This document shows, in pieces, positions 49,974 through 58,632 of a stretch of DNA of 64,000 bases; the first letter of the stretch is position 1; every line of letters begins with the position of its first letter. The stretch covers positions 82,714 to 146,713 of the forward strand of contig DHKP01000007.1 in assembly GCA_002404865.1 (NCBI GenBank), given 5' to 3'. The stretch comes from Caryophanales bacterium UBA4691 (GTDB lineage Bacteria; Bacillota_I; Bacilli_A; RFN20; CAG-826). The notes beneath the pieces were generated by a model that was not told the origin of the DNA, ran no database searches, and worked only from the letters and a program-made list of their open reading frames with translations. Made by a program: the position numbers and the translations under genes.

Positions 49974-50894
49974 AAAACCAAAGATGCAGCGCCATATATT
50001 CCTAGTTCATTAAAGTAAGAAGAGACAAGAACCTTGGGTCTAGGAAGAAGATCGCTTACAAATCCATAATGCTTTCGTTTTAATTGAGCTAAGAGACACT
50101 CATTTTCTTTCGTTATTCCGCCAGCAAGAATAATTGCTTCGGGGCGAAAAGATGGGATGATAGAAATTAGGCCATCCCCAAGAAAGGAAATAAAGCGGTT
50201 AAGGATTTTGTTCGCGCTTTCATCACCTTTTTAGCGTAGGTAAACACTAATTTGGGATCAACGGTACTTAAATTGCCTTGAACCCCTTCCCACATCTTTG
50301 ATTCGAAGAGCCATGACGCGTTTTGTTTCTTTCGTAAGTGCACAACCGCTCGCATAGGCTTCTAAGCACCCTTGATTCCCACATGTGCATTTCTTGCCAC
50401 CGCTTTTGATAGTGATATGGCCTAGTTCTACCCAAAATTATCCGCCCCTTTAAAGAGTTTCCGATTTAAAATGAGACCACTGCCAATCCCGGTATCCAAT
50501 GTCAAAACAATGAAATTGCCAAAGTCTTTTCCTTTGCCAAATCTAGCTTCGCCTAAAGCGGCGGCATTCGCATTGTTTTCAATCACGATTTTTTCGTGAA
50601 TTTCCTTCTGAAGCAAAGTAGTGATTGCTAAATTTCTCCATTTCAAGTTATTGCTATATAAGCAAATGCCATTCTTGCGAGATACTAACCCTGGGATGCC
50701 AATGCCAACGCCAGCGAATTTATCTTTCTTTTCGCCAAAGGAATAAGTCGATTTAAAATAGGGATTAATTGTTTGATTGTAAGTGTTCCGCTCGAAAGTA
50801 TCGGAGCGAGAAACGCTTCCATTTTCTCTCCCCTAGAATTAACAAGAGCCCCTTTTATGGAACTCCCACCGATATCAATCCCTAGAGCGATCAT
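49974..50894 (-). pseudogene. ROK-family sugar kinase, broken by several frameshifts
   Basis: Pieces of one ROK glucokinase lie in changing frames: ALGIDIGGSSIKGALV (start, 50894), GVGIGIPGLVSRKNG, ENNANAAALGEARFG, TLDTGIGSGLIL, the zinc segment GHITIKSGGKKCTCGNQGCL, and the end EAIILAGGITKENE to a stop at 49974. At least three frame changes (around 50700-50760, 50430 and 50230-50350) separate them. The gene starts 20 bases inside the end of manA, so it was once the last gene of that operon. Either the cell has another glucokinase or the lesions are assembly errors. Confidence 0.88.
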
Positions 50895-51795
50895 TAGGAA
50901 CTTCAACAGTCACGATTTTTGCTTCCCCTTCAAAGTGTCCTCCTTTAGAAGCAGGAATAAAAAACGTATCGCCTTTCGAAAAAGGGATATTCGCGAATTT
51001 TCCTTCGCCTTCAATCACCATGAAAGAAAGGAAAGAATCCTTGCTAGCGAATAAGTCGTCAGAAAATATCTCCTTCTTTTTTGCCACAAAATAAGGACAT
51101 TCTCCTAATATGTTGCTTCTGAAAGTAACAGGCTTAAAAGCCTCATAATTGATAACGTTTAAGGCTTTTTCAAGATGAAGTTCACGCGGTTTCCCGTCTT
51201 TTCCGATTCTTCCATAATCGTAAAGGCGATAAGTAAGAGTGCTATTTTGCTGAATCTCGATAAGGGTTACTCCTCCCCCAATCGCATGTACCGTTCCACT
51301 AGGGATGAAATAAGTTTCGCCTTTATGGACTTTAATAAAATTGAGTAATGAAACGATTGAATGGTCATCAACGGCTTTTCTTACTTCGCTAGGGCTAGTG
51401 TTCTTCTTAAAGCCTAAATAAATCCCCGCCCCCTCTTTTGCGTCAAGAATATGCCACATTTCGGTTTTCCCAAATTGATTCTCGTTTTGAAGGGCGTAAG
51501 CGTCACTTGGATGAACTTGTACGCTTAAATCAGTCTCGCTATCGATCAGTTTAACAAGGACTGGGAAAAAAGAAAATGAAGCGGAAGCAAGACCAATATC
51601 TTCCTTGGTAGCAACCTCTTTTAGGAGCTTTCCTTTGTTAAATCCACTAGCGATAATAGAGGGTCCAGCGTCATTAAAGGAAAGTTCCCAGCACTCAGCA
51701 ATCGAACTTCCGTTCCCTTCTTTCCCCCACTTTCGTAAGTTATTCCCACCCCAGATATAATCTTTTGTGGCCGGTTTAAGTTTAACAATTTCCAT
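50875..51795 (-). CDS. manA: Mannose-6-phosphate isomerase, class I
   Basis: 306-residue cytosolic zinc enzyme converting mannose 6-phosphate to fructose 6-phosphate. The cupin core has LSVQVHPSDAYA and GKTEMWHILDA (zinc ligands Q, H, E), YFIPSGTVHAIGGGVTLIEI and the arginine-containing YRLYDYGRIG. Short Bacillota type. It starts two bases after the end of the PAP2 gene and overlaps the broken ROK kinase, forming one sugar-related operon. Confidence 0.94.
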   Translation of the reverse strand: MEIVKLKPATKDYIWGGNNLRKWGKEGNGSSIAECWELSFNDAGPSIIASGFNKGKLLKEVATKEDIGLASASFSFFPVLVKLIDSETDLSVQVHPSDAYALQNENQFGKTEMWHILDAKEGAGIYLGFKKNTSPSEVRKAVDDHSIVSLLNFIKVHKGETYFIPSGTVHAIGGGVTLIEIQQNSTLTYRLYDYGRIGKDGKPRELHLEKALNVINYEAFKPVTFRSNILGECPYFVAKKKEIFSDDLFASKDSFLSFMVIEGEGKFANIPFSKGDTFFIPASKGGHFEGEAKIVTVEVPNDRSRD

Positions 51796-51797
51796 GT

Positions 51798-52745
51798 TTA
51801 ATCCCTTATTTGCTTTGTATTTTCTAGTTGCTGAGTCGAGAATTTTCGGCTGGCCAAATCAACAAGATACAAGGAAATAAGAATTCCCAAAACGCTAATG
51901 AAAGCGCCAAAAGAAACGTCGCTCATGAAATGGGCGCCCGCAACGATTCTAGCAAAGGCAACCAGAATTAAATGAAGAAAGCCAATCACAAAGAAGATAA
52001 GATCTTCATATTTGTATTTCTTTTCAGCAACTTGAGGAAACAATCCGAGCGTCAAAGCGATCGCGGCGGTTGAAGTATGTCCGCTTGGCCAAGACTTATA
52101 ATAGTCGCCACTCGTATGACTAAACGGTTTCATTTCCCACCAAGCCCGGAACGTCTCATTAAGCCCCTCTAAAGCTTTAGTGCTCCCATCCCCCATCAAA
52201 AAGCGGTAACGGGGTCTCATCGCAAGATATTTTAATAAAAAATTAACAAGTGCGAGTTGGATGGCCATCGAAACCAATACGACCGAACCAACAATAATTA
52301 ATCCGCGAGTGTCTTTTTTGTCCACAAATAAAAACGTTAATAAAGAAGATAGAGCCATTAAGAAAAAGGAAAACGCATATGCACAAAATTTATTTGTTGT
52401 CATGCCGTATTCTTGATTGTCGCATAAAGAATGACCATAGATAAAGGTAGTCGAGAGTAAAGAGACGGCAAATAAAAAATAAGCGATTATTCTTAGCCAA
52501 ATATTCTTGCTTTTGTACAATCCTAAAAATAGTGCCATTCCAGCGGCAGGAATCATCATATATCCTAATCCCGCTCCGAAAGTCTCATAGAACTGGCCAA
52601 AGCCACTCTCCTTGTCGTAAAGAGCCTTAGAAATGTTAAGATCGAAAAAGCTTCCGACAATAATTCCGATAAGCGCTAAGAAGAGAACGATAAGGAAATA
52701 AGATATCCTTATGCCACACCATTTTTTGTTCACTAACTGTTTCAT
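51798..52745 (-). CDS. PAP2-family membrane phosphatase
   Basis: 315-residue membrane phosphatase with about eight helices. The three phosphatase motifs are readable: KYLAMRPRYRF, SWPSGHTST and RIVAGAHFMSDV, with the catalytic histidines in the last two. It may recycle undecaprenyl pyrophosphate or dephosphorylate lipid phosphates at the outer face of the membrane. No Shine-Dalgarno site precedes the ATG; TAAACT ends nine bases upstream. It is two bases from manA. Confidence 0.87.
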   Translation of the reverse strand: MKQLVNKKWCGIRISYFLIVLFLALIGIIVGSFFDLNISKALYDKESGFGQFYETFGAGLGYMMIPAAGMALFLGLYKSKNIWLRIIAYFLFAVSLLSTTFIYGHSLCDNQEYGMTTNKFCAYAFSFFLMALSSLLTFLFVDKKDTRGLIIVGSVVLVSMAIQLALVNFLLKYLAMRPRYRFLMGDGSTKALEGLNETFRAWWEMKPFSHTSGDYYKSWPSGHTSTAAIALTLGLFPQVAEKKYKYEDLIFFVIGFLHLILVAFARIVAGAHFMSDVSFGAFISVLGILISLYLVDLASRKFSTQQLENTKQIRD

Positions 52746-52811
52746 AACTTTTAAAGTTTACACCCGAGCAAGCGATACTGACTATAGGGAGTTCCCTCAT
52801 CGGGAAAATTG

Positions 52812-53345
52812 CTACTCCTTTAATTTTTCTTTCTTTGTTTGTTCTTCTCGATAGTCACGAATTTCCTTCGCATAGGAGACGACAAAGTTTCGCTCATTCT
52901 CATTTAATTCTTTTAACGGGATATAAATTGTTTTTCCGTTCACGGAAGTAATTGATGCAAGGTTCTTTTTCGTTTCAATAAGACTGATTTCGCCTTCATC
53001 GCAATAGAAGCTAGAAGAACAAGATAGACGGTAATTCCAAACCTTACTCTCGTTTTCGTGAGAAAAAACGATGGTGACTTTTCCCTTCATATGGCGGTTA
53101 AAGCCTTTTAGAAAGAGCAAAAATGGCGAGGCACAAAATAAAATCACCCCAAATATTATCAAGATATAGCCGACTAATTGAGGAGATTCAATTTCTCTAG
53201 AAGTATCCCAAAAAGCAACATAAACCCCTATGAAAATGGTAAGAATTGATATAAAGATATCCCAAAGAGCAGAGGTAACTCTCATCTTTACGATGTCGAG
53301 GATTTTTCCTTTGTAGTTACTTTCGAAATGAATCTCGTAGTTCAT
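52812..53345 (-). CDS. YcxB-like membrane protein
   Basis: 177-residue protein with two adjacent membrane helices (~28-47 and 58-80) and a C-terminal PH-like domain. The YcxB-type phrases are FCDEGEISL and GKTIYIPLKELNENE. The general plan (two helices, then a PH fold) is typical of that family of unknown function. No ribosome site is evident; a TATTCT box ends six bases before the ATG. Confidence 0.65.
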   Translation of the reverse strand: MNYEIHFESNYKGKILDIVKMRVTSALWDIFISILTIFIGVYVAFWDTSREIESPQLVGYILIIFGVILFCASPFLLFLKGFNRHMKGKVTIVFSHENESKVWNYRLSCSSSFYCDEGEISLIETKKNLASITSVNGKTIYIPLKELNENERNFVVSYAKEIRDYREEQTKKEKLKE

Positions 53346-53530
53346 AAAGAAAGAATAAAGAAGGCAAAGATGAATTGCTATCGTTATTTCAAATTTAAGA
53401 AATTGCCAAATAATTTTGTTATAGGCCGATTTTTAAGAATTGAAGGGTCGATGAGACAAAAACTAGCAAAACGAAGCAGAGATTAAAACCATTTATTTCA
53501 TTTTGGTGATGTTTTTAAATCGATATTCGG

Positions 53531-55189
53531 CTAGAAGAAGCGAATGCGATCCTCGGTGTTCTCGTATCGCTTCAAATCGCCCTTAAGGTTGTCTTTTAAA
53601 TAGTCAATTAGGCATTGATAAGCAATCATTCCTTTGCTGATTTTAAATTCGTTATCCATAAACATCGAGTAGCCATTTCCCCCATCGCGCAAAATATAAT
53701 CGCTAGAAACAAGAAGGTATTCTTTATCGAAAACTAGGTCCTCTTCCTTATTGTCACGAATGAGTTTCACATTTTTAACTCTTCGTTTTGCCCCTTTTTC
53801 TACACCTAGAAACATCCCTTTGCCATCAAGTTTAACGGGGCTAGCGATAGACAAATCGACATCGAACTTAATGCCAGATACTTGCAAAAAACCGCCGAAT
53901 TCTCCAATAGCTTCGCCATTATCATCTTTTGTTTTATTATTCGTGTGCATAACGGAAAGCTCTAACGCGTCAAGTATCTCTTCTCCGCTAGCTAGGCACA
54001 TCGATAAGGAATTCCCAAACGGATGGACATTAATAATGTCTTTAAAAGTAACATCACCTTTAGGAATGTCCGCCCTAATGCCACCCCCATTCACAAAAGC
54101 GATATCAGCTTTATAGATATAACGATAAGCATCCGCGCAGAAGTTCCCAATTGTAGTCTCACGGTTTCTCACTTGTCTTACCCCATCTTTTAAGCAGCTT
54201 AACGCAACGTTAGTTTTAGCAATGACGCGATTCATCTCTTTATCAAAGCCATTTTTGATGCGATGAATAAATTCATCCATTTTTCCATCTTTTTCTTCGT
54301 AATGGTCAACATTTCCCGTTTTTATTTTGCCTTTCGAAGAAATGATAAGCTCTCCAATATTCATTAGTTTCGTGCCACTTGAAGATAAAGGAACGAATTG
54401 ATTTTCTTTATTTTTAACGTAACGAGACTGAATCGTTGCGTGGGCATGCCCATCCAAAAAGGCATGGATTCCTTTTGTGTTTTTAATCACATCCACCGAA
54501 CGAAAAGGAGAGATGCTTTCACTATGTCCTAAATGCCCTAAAGCAACAACGTAATTTGCTCCTTCCTTGTAGCATTCATCCACCGCGTTTTGAATGGTTC
54601 GATAGAAAATCTCTTTGCTTGAAGAGGAAAAATCGACAACGAATCTGTCGTTACTATCCATGAAATATCGCGGGGTGGATTCGGTTAAGGAAAATGGAGT
54701 GGTAATACCAACAAACCCCACCTTCTTATTCCCATATTGTTTTACTTCATAGGTCTTTAGTTTATGAAGAGGATTATTGCCATCCCCTATATATTTCACA
54801 TTAGAGCCGACATAAGCGAAATGCGCTTTTTCCATTATTTCTTTGAGATTATCTAATCCGTAATCAAACTCATGATTTCCCAAAATCGAAACGTCATATT
54901 GGGCTTCATTCATGATATCGACGATGAACTTCCCTTTTGAAATCGCTCCAAAATAATCACCTTGAATCGCGTCTCCACAATCTACGAGCGCAACATAAGG
55001 AGTTTCAGCTTGTCGTTTCTTTTTATAAGAAACCAAACCGCTATAACCGATAGATTTATCAATTTCACAATGTACATCATTCGTGAAAAGAATGACAATA
55101 TCATCCTCGTTTTGAAGGCCTAAGCAAGAACATAAAAGGCCGCCGAAAGCCAATAGAGGCAATAAAAAGGGCAACGATATCTTTTTCAT
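53531..55189 (-). CDS. Surface 5'-nucleotidase / metallophosphatase lipoprotein
   Basis: 552-residue lipoprotein (lipobox near LLCSC) of the UshA/YfkN type that releases nucleosides from nucleotides outside the cell. The metallophosphatase domain carries LFTNDVHCEI, VDCGDAIQGD, GNHEFDYG and LDGHAHAT. The C-terminal nucleotidase domain has VNGGGIRADIPKG and DGGNGYSM. The start at ATG 55189 has GAAGGA upstream; an earlier in-frame ATG at 55243 lies in the promoter region. It could supply uridine and thymidine for Udk and Tdk in this window. Confidence 0.9.
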   Translation of the reverse strand: MKKISLPFLLPLLAFGGLLCSCLGLQNEDDIVILFTNDVHCEIDKSIGYSGLVSYKKKRQAETPYVALVDCGDAIQGDYFGAISKGKFIVDIMNEAQYDVSILGNHEFDYGLDNLKEIMEKAHFAYVGSNVKYIGDGNNPLHKLKTYEVKQYGNKKVGFVGITTPFSLTESTPRYFMDSNDRFVVDFSSSSKEIFYRTIQNAVDECYKEGANYVVALGHLGHSESISPFRSVDVIKNTKGIHAFLDGHAHATIQSRYVKNKENQFVPLSSSGTKLMNIGELIISSKGKIKTGNVDHYEEKDGKMDEFIHRIKNGFDKEMNRVIAKTNVALSCLKDGVRQVRNRETTIGNFCADAYRYIYKADIAFVNGGGIRADIPKGDVTFKDIINVHPFGNSLSMCLASGEEILDALELSVMHTNNKTKDDNGEAIGEFGGFLQVSGIKFDVDLSIASPVKLDGKGMFLGVEKGAKRRVKNVKLIRDNKEEDLVFDKEYLLVSSDYILRDGGNGYSMFMDNEFKISKGMIAYQCLIDYLKDNLKGDLKRYENTEDRIRFF

Positions 55190-55311
55190 GATTTTTTCCT
55201 TCTTTATAAAAACACTAAACCATGAAGAAAATAGTTTTTGCAAGCAAGATAATTAGAAATACATCAAAAAATATTTTCGATAAAATCGAAATATATTAAA
55301 TAAATCAATAA

Positions 55312-55335
55312 AGAAAAGCGCGAATTATCGCGCTT
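55312..55335 (-). terminator. Terminator of pflBA
   Basis: An AAGCGCGA/TCGCGCTT stem (55316-55323/55328-55335), then TTTTCTTT on the minus strand. A second hairpin with ATTTTTT follows at 55269-55298. Confidence 0.75.
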
Positions 55336-55337
55336 CA

Positions 55338-56132
55338 CTAGTCTTGATTTTTTAAATATCCCACGAAGTAATCACTATCAATAAGTTTATTAGCCCTAGC
55401 GACTTCTTTTTCTGAGGGAGGATAAACGTCCTTTAAGTAATATTCGCGGTGTAATTTTTCATACTCCGGAATCGCCAAAGTGTGATAAGGGAGCACTTCA
55501 AGACGCTCGACGTTCCCTAAAGATTTCAAGAATTCTCCACTGCGTTTCAATAAGCTTTCATCATCGGTATAGCCAGGCACCAACACGTATCTTACCCAGA
55601 TCGGGAAATGCTTTTTTGCTAGATAATGAAATGCCTCTAAAACATTCTTATTGCTCTTACCGGTTATTTTCTTATGAAGATCATCGTCGAGACCTTTTAA
55701 ATCAAGGAGGAACAAATCGCAATACGAGAGTAATTCATCAAATTTCGTTAAATAAGATGGATCTAGCGAAAATGTCGCACAACTCGTATCAATGACGAAT
55801 CCTATCCCGTCTTGCTTGAGTAGTTTGCCTAATTCAACGAGGAACGGAATATTAGTAAGAGGTTCTCCACCCGATACCGTGACCCCGCCGTTTTTGCCCC
55901 AATACCGTTTATAACGAATTAAAGCTTTATAGGCTTCTAATGGCGTCACTATCTGTCCACATGTCGCCGACTGCATCTCTGGATTATGGCAGTATAAGCA
56001 GCGAAACGGGCATCCGCTTACAAAGAGGATGCTCCTTACGCCAGGTCCATCGACAAGCCCGAAACTTTCGAGCTTGTCAGAATAGACAAATGGGGTATTA
56101 GAGGTGGTCGTGGCAAGTTCTTGCGATGACAT
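55338..56132 (-). CDS. pflA: Pyruvate formate-lyase activating enzyme
   Basis: 264-residue radical-SAM enzyme that puts the glycyl radical on PflB. The cluster motif is CPFRCLYCHNPE (CxxxCxxC). GVTVSGGEPL, the SAM-binding glycine strand, and the C-terminal RLEVLPYHTLAIPEYEKL are typical. The start at ATG 56132 overlaps the end of pflB by 35 bases and has no clear ribosome site, so translation is probably coupled. Confidence 0.93.
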   Translation of the reverse strand: MSSQELATTTSNTPFVYSDKLESFGLVDGPGVRSILFVSGCPFRCLYCHNPEMQSATCGQIVTPLEAYKALIRYKRYWGKNGGVTVSGGEPLTNIPFLVELGKLLKQDGIGFVIDTSCATFSLDPSYLTKFDELLSYCDLFLLDLKGLDDDLHKKITGKSNKNVLEAFHYLAKKHFPIWVRYVLVPGYTDDESLLKRSGEFLKSLGNVERLEVLPYHTLAIPEYEKLHREYYLKDVYPPSEKEVARANKLIDSDYFVGYLKNQD

Positions 56133-58341
56133 CAAGTTGTTGTTCCTTGGTGAGATTAATGAATTTCACCGCGTAGCCAGAGACACGGATTGTGAAGTTC
56201 GCATATTCCGGTTTTTCTGGATGATTCATGCAGTCGATGAGTTTTTCTTTACCAAAGACGTTTACGTTAAGGTGATGAGCCCCGCCATCGAAATAGCCAT
56301 CAAGAACATGAACGAGATTGTCAATTCTCTCTTTGGCAGTATGCCCTAAGCAGTTAGTGTTGATGGTTTGCGTATTGGAAATACCGTCAAGCGCATATTC
56401 ATAAGGAAGCTTCGTAAGGGAGTTCAAAGAAGCGAGCAATCCGTTCTTTTCCGCTCCATAGCTTGGGTTAGCGCCCGGAGAAAGAGGTTCGCCAGCTTTT
56501 CTTCCATCAGGAAGGGTGCCAGTGGCTTTACCGTATACGACATTGGAAGTAATCGTAAGGATGGAAGTCGTTGGTTTGGAGTTACGATAAGTCTTTCTAG
56601 AAGCAATGTAGCTCATGAAAGTCTTTAGCAAATGAACGGCGATAGAATCAGCGCGGTCATCATCGTTGCCGTATCGAGGGAAATCGCCTTCGATTTGGAA
56701 ATCAACAGCGACGCCTTTTTCGTTGCGGATTGGTTTCACTTTCGCGTATTTGATGGCGCTTAAGCTATCAACGACATGGCTGAATCCAGCGATACCAGTC
56801 GCGAAACTACGTTCTGGATGGCTATCGATAAGGGCCATTTCAGCAGCTTCATAATAATATTTATCATGCATGAAGTGAATGATGTTAAGGGCTTCAACGT
56901 AAACTTTAGCAAGCCACTTCATCATATCTTTGTATTTAGCAAGAACATCATCGTAATCGAGATATTCGCCAGTGCATGGGCGATAATCTGGACCAACTTG
57001 TTCGCCCGTTTTTTCGTCAACACCGCCGTTAATCGCGTAAAGTAAGCACTTCGCTAAATTCGCGCGAGCACCGAAGAATTGATACTCTTTGCCGGTTTCT
57101 GTCGCACTAACGCAGCAGCAAATGGAATAATCGTCTTTCCAAACGGCGCGCATGACATCGTCGTTTTCATATTGAATGGACGAAGTTTGGATCGAAATAT
57201 GAGCGGCGTATTTCTTGAATCCCTCTGGGAGGTGGCTGCTATAAAGAACGGTGAGGTTTGGCTCTGGGGCCGGGCCCATGTTTTCGAGGGTGTGGAGGAA
57301 ACGGAAGTCATTCTTTGTAACCATGCTTCTTCCATCAAGCGCCATACCGCCAACTTCAAGGGTTGCCCACACTGGGTCGCCAGAGAACAAAGCGTTATAG
57401 CTTGGGATACGCGCAAATTTGACCATACGGAACTTGAGAACGATTTGATCAACAAGCTCTTGGGCTTCTTTTTCGGTCAATAAGCCTTTCTTCATATCGC
57501 GTTCAATGTAGATGTCAAGGAAGGTAGAGATACGGCCAACTGACATAGCGGCACCGTTTTGGGTTTTGATGGCAGCTAGATATCCGAAATAAAGCCATTG
57601 GAAGGCTTCTTTTGCATTCTTGGCTGGCATAGAGATATCGTATCCATAGCTAGCGGCCATCGTCTTCATGTCTTTGAGGGCCTTGATTTGCATGGAGATC
57701 TCTTCGCGTTCTCTCACGATTTCTTCGCTCATTTCGCCATCATCAGTCAGAGTGAAGTCTTCTTTCTTTTTCTCAATAAGGTAATCAATACCATATAAAG
57801 CAATTCTACGATAATCACCGACGATTCTTCCCCTACCATAAGTATCTGGAAGTCCGGTAATAATCTTATTATGACGGCAGTGTAAGATTTCTGGGGTATA
57901 GGCATCAAAGACACCGTCGTTATGCGTTTTGTGATAAGTGGTGAAAATCTTATGAAGCTCAGGGTTCACTGGATAGTTATAAGTGGTCAAGGCCTCTTCC
58001 GCCATTTTGATACCGCCGTATGGCATGAACGCGCGCTTAAGCGGTTTATCCGTTTGTAAGCCAACGATGATTTCCTTATCTTTGTCTAGATAGCCAGGGC
58101 CATAGCTTGTTAATGAGCTAACCACATCGCTTTCCATATCAAGAACGCCACCTTTTTGGTGCTCTTCTTTTTGAAGCGCTTGTAGTTCATCCCAAAGAGC
58201 GGTTGTGTTGCTCGTTGGTCCTTCTAAAAAGCTTTCATCTCCGCTATAAGGAGTGAAGTTATTGATGATAAAATCACGAACATCAATGTCCTCTTTCCAT
58301 TTTTCGCCTTTAAACGTGTCGTAGTAGTCCTCTCGACTCAT
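56098..58341 (-). CDS. pflB: Pyruvate formate-lyase
   Basis: 747-residue cytosolic glycyl-radical enzyme splitting pyruvate to acetyl-CoA and formate. The cysteine pair lies in SICCCVSATETG and is followed by EYQFFGARANLAKCLLYAING. The radical glycine is in RVSGYAVKF close to the C terminus. The start at ATG 58341 has AGGAGG at good spacing; the frame is open upstream only through the promoter. TATAAT lies at 58373-58378 and a cre-like site at 58434-58447. First gene of pflBA and the central fermentation step seen here. Confidence 0.95.
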   Translation of the reverse strand: MSREDYYDTFKGEKWKEDIDVRDFIINNFTPYSGDESFLEGPTSNTTALWDELQALQKEEHQKGGVLDMESDVVSSLTSYGPGYLDKDKEIIVGLQTDKPLKRAFMPYGGIKMAEEALTTYNYPVNPELHKIFTTYHKTHNDGVFDAYTPEILHCRHNKIITGLPDTYGRGRIVGDYRRIALYGIDYLIEKKKEDFTLTDDGEMSEEIVREREEISMQIKALKDMKTMAASYGYDISMPAKNAKEAFQWLYFGYLAAIKTQNGAAMSVGRISTFLDIYIERDMKKGLLTEKEAQELVDQIVLKFRMVKFARIPSYNALFSGDPVWATLEVGGMALDGRSMVTKNDFRFLHTLENMGPAPEPNLTVLYSSHLPEGFKKYAAHISIQTSSIQYENDDVMRAVWKDDYSICCCVSATETGKEYQFFGARANLAKCLLYAINGGVDEKTGEQVGPDYRPCTGEYLDYDDVLAKYKDMMKWLAKVYVEALNIIHFMHDKYYYEAAEMALIDSHPERSFATGIAGFSHVVDSLSAIKYAKVKPIRNEKGVAVDFQIEGDFPRYGNDDDRADSIAVHLLKTFMSYIASRKTYRNSKPTTSILTITSNVVYGKATGTLPDGRKAGEPLSPGANPSYGAEKNGLLASLNSLTKLPYEYALDGISNTQTINTNCLGHTAKERIDNLVHVLDGYFDGGAHHLNVNVFGKEKLIDCMNHPEKPEYANFTIRVSGYAVKFINLTKEQQLDVIARTCHDHL

Positions 58342-58372
58342 GTTTTTTCCTCCTAAACGTTTTTGCCCATAC

Positions 58373-58378
58373 ATTATA
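58373..58378 (-). promoter_or_regulatory. -10 box of pflBA
   Basis: TATAAT on the minus strand, giving a leader of about 25 bases with AGGAGG. The -35 is unclear. Confidence 0.5.
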
Positions 58379-58433
58379 TAGAGTGAAATTTTGAATTGTC
58401 TTTTAAAACGCTTAAGATTTTCATCAAAAACCA

Positions 58434-58447
58434 TAAAAGCGCTTACA
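58434..58447 (-). promoter_or_regulatory. cre-like operator upstream of pflB
   Basis: Minus-strand TGTAAGCGCTTTTA, one mismatch to the cre consensus. It is about 55 bases upstream of the -10 box, a place compatible with CcpA activation rather than roadblock. A weaker half-like copy (TTAAGCGTTTTA) is at about 58403-58414. Confidence 0.5.
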
Positions 58448-58569
58448 AAGACTTAAATTATGAGCGGATAGTAAAGAGACTTATCTGAAAAAAATAATTG
58501 ATAAATTTAGTCATTGGGCCGAATTAGAATTCGTAAGAAAAAGTGAGTCACTCCTATTGACCTTTCTCA

Positions 58570-58607
58570 TTAAAAAGAAAACGCCATCCAATTTTTAGAT
58601 GACGTTT
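58570..58607 (-). terminator. Terminator of the second GH3 gene
   Basis: A 10-bp stem at 58579-58588/58598-58607 (one G-U-type pair) followed by TTTTCTTTTT on the minus strand. Confidence 0.7.
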
Positions 58608-58632
58608 CCTGAGATTTTAGAAGAAAGAAGAA

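Noticed and set aside
53346..53530. Possible small RNA between the YcxB-like and 5'-nucleotidase genes
   Set aside because: Only weak promoter-like words with wrong spacing and no stable terminator hairpin.
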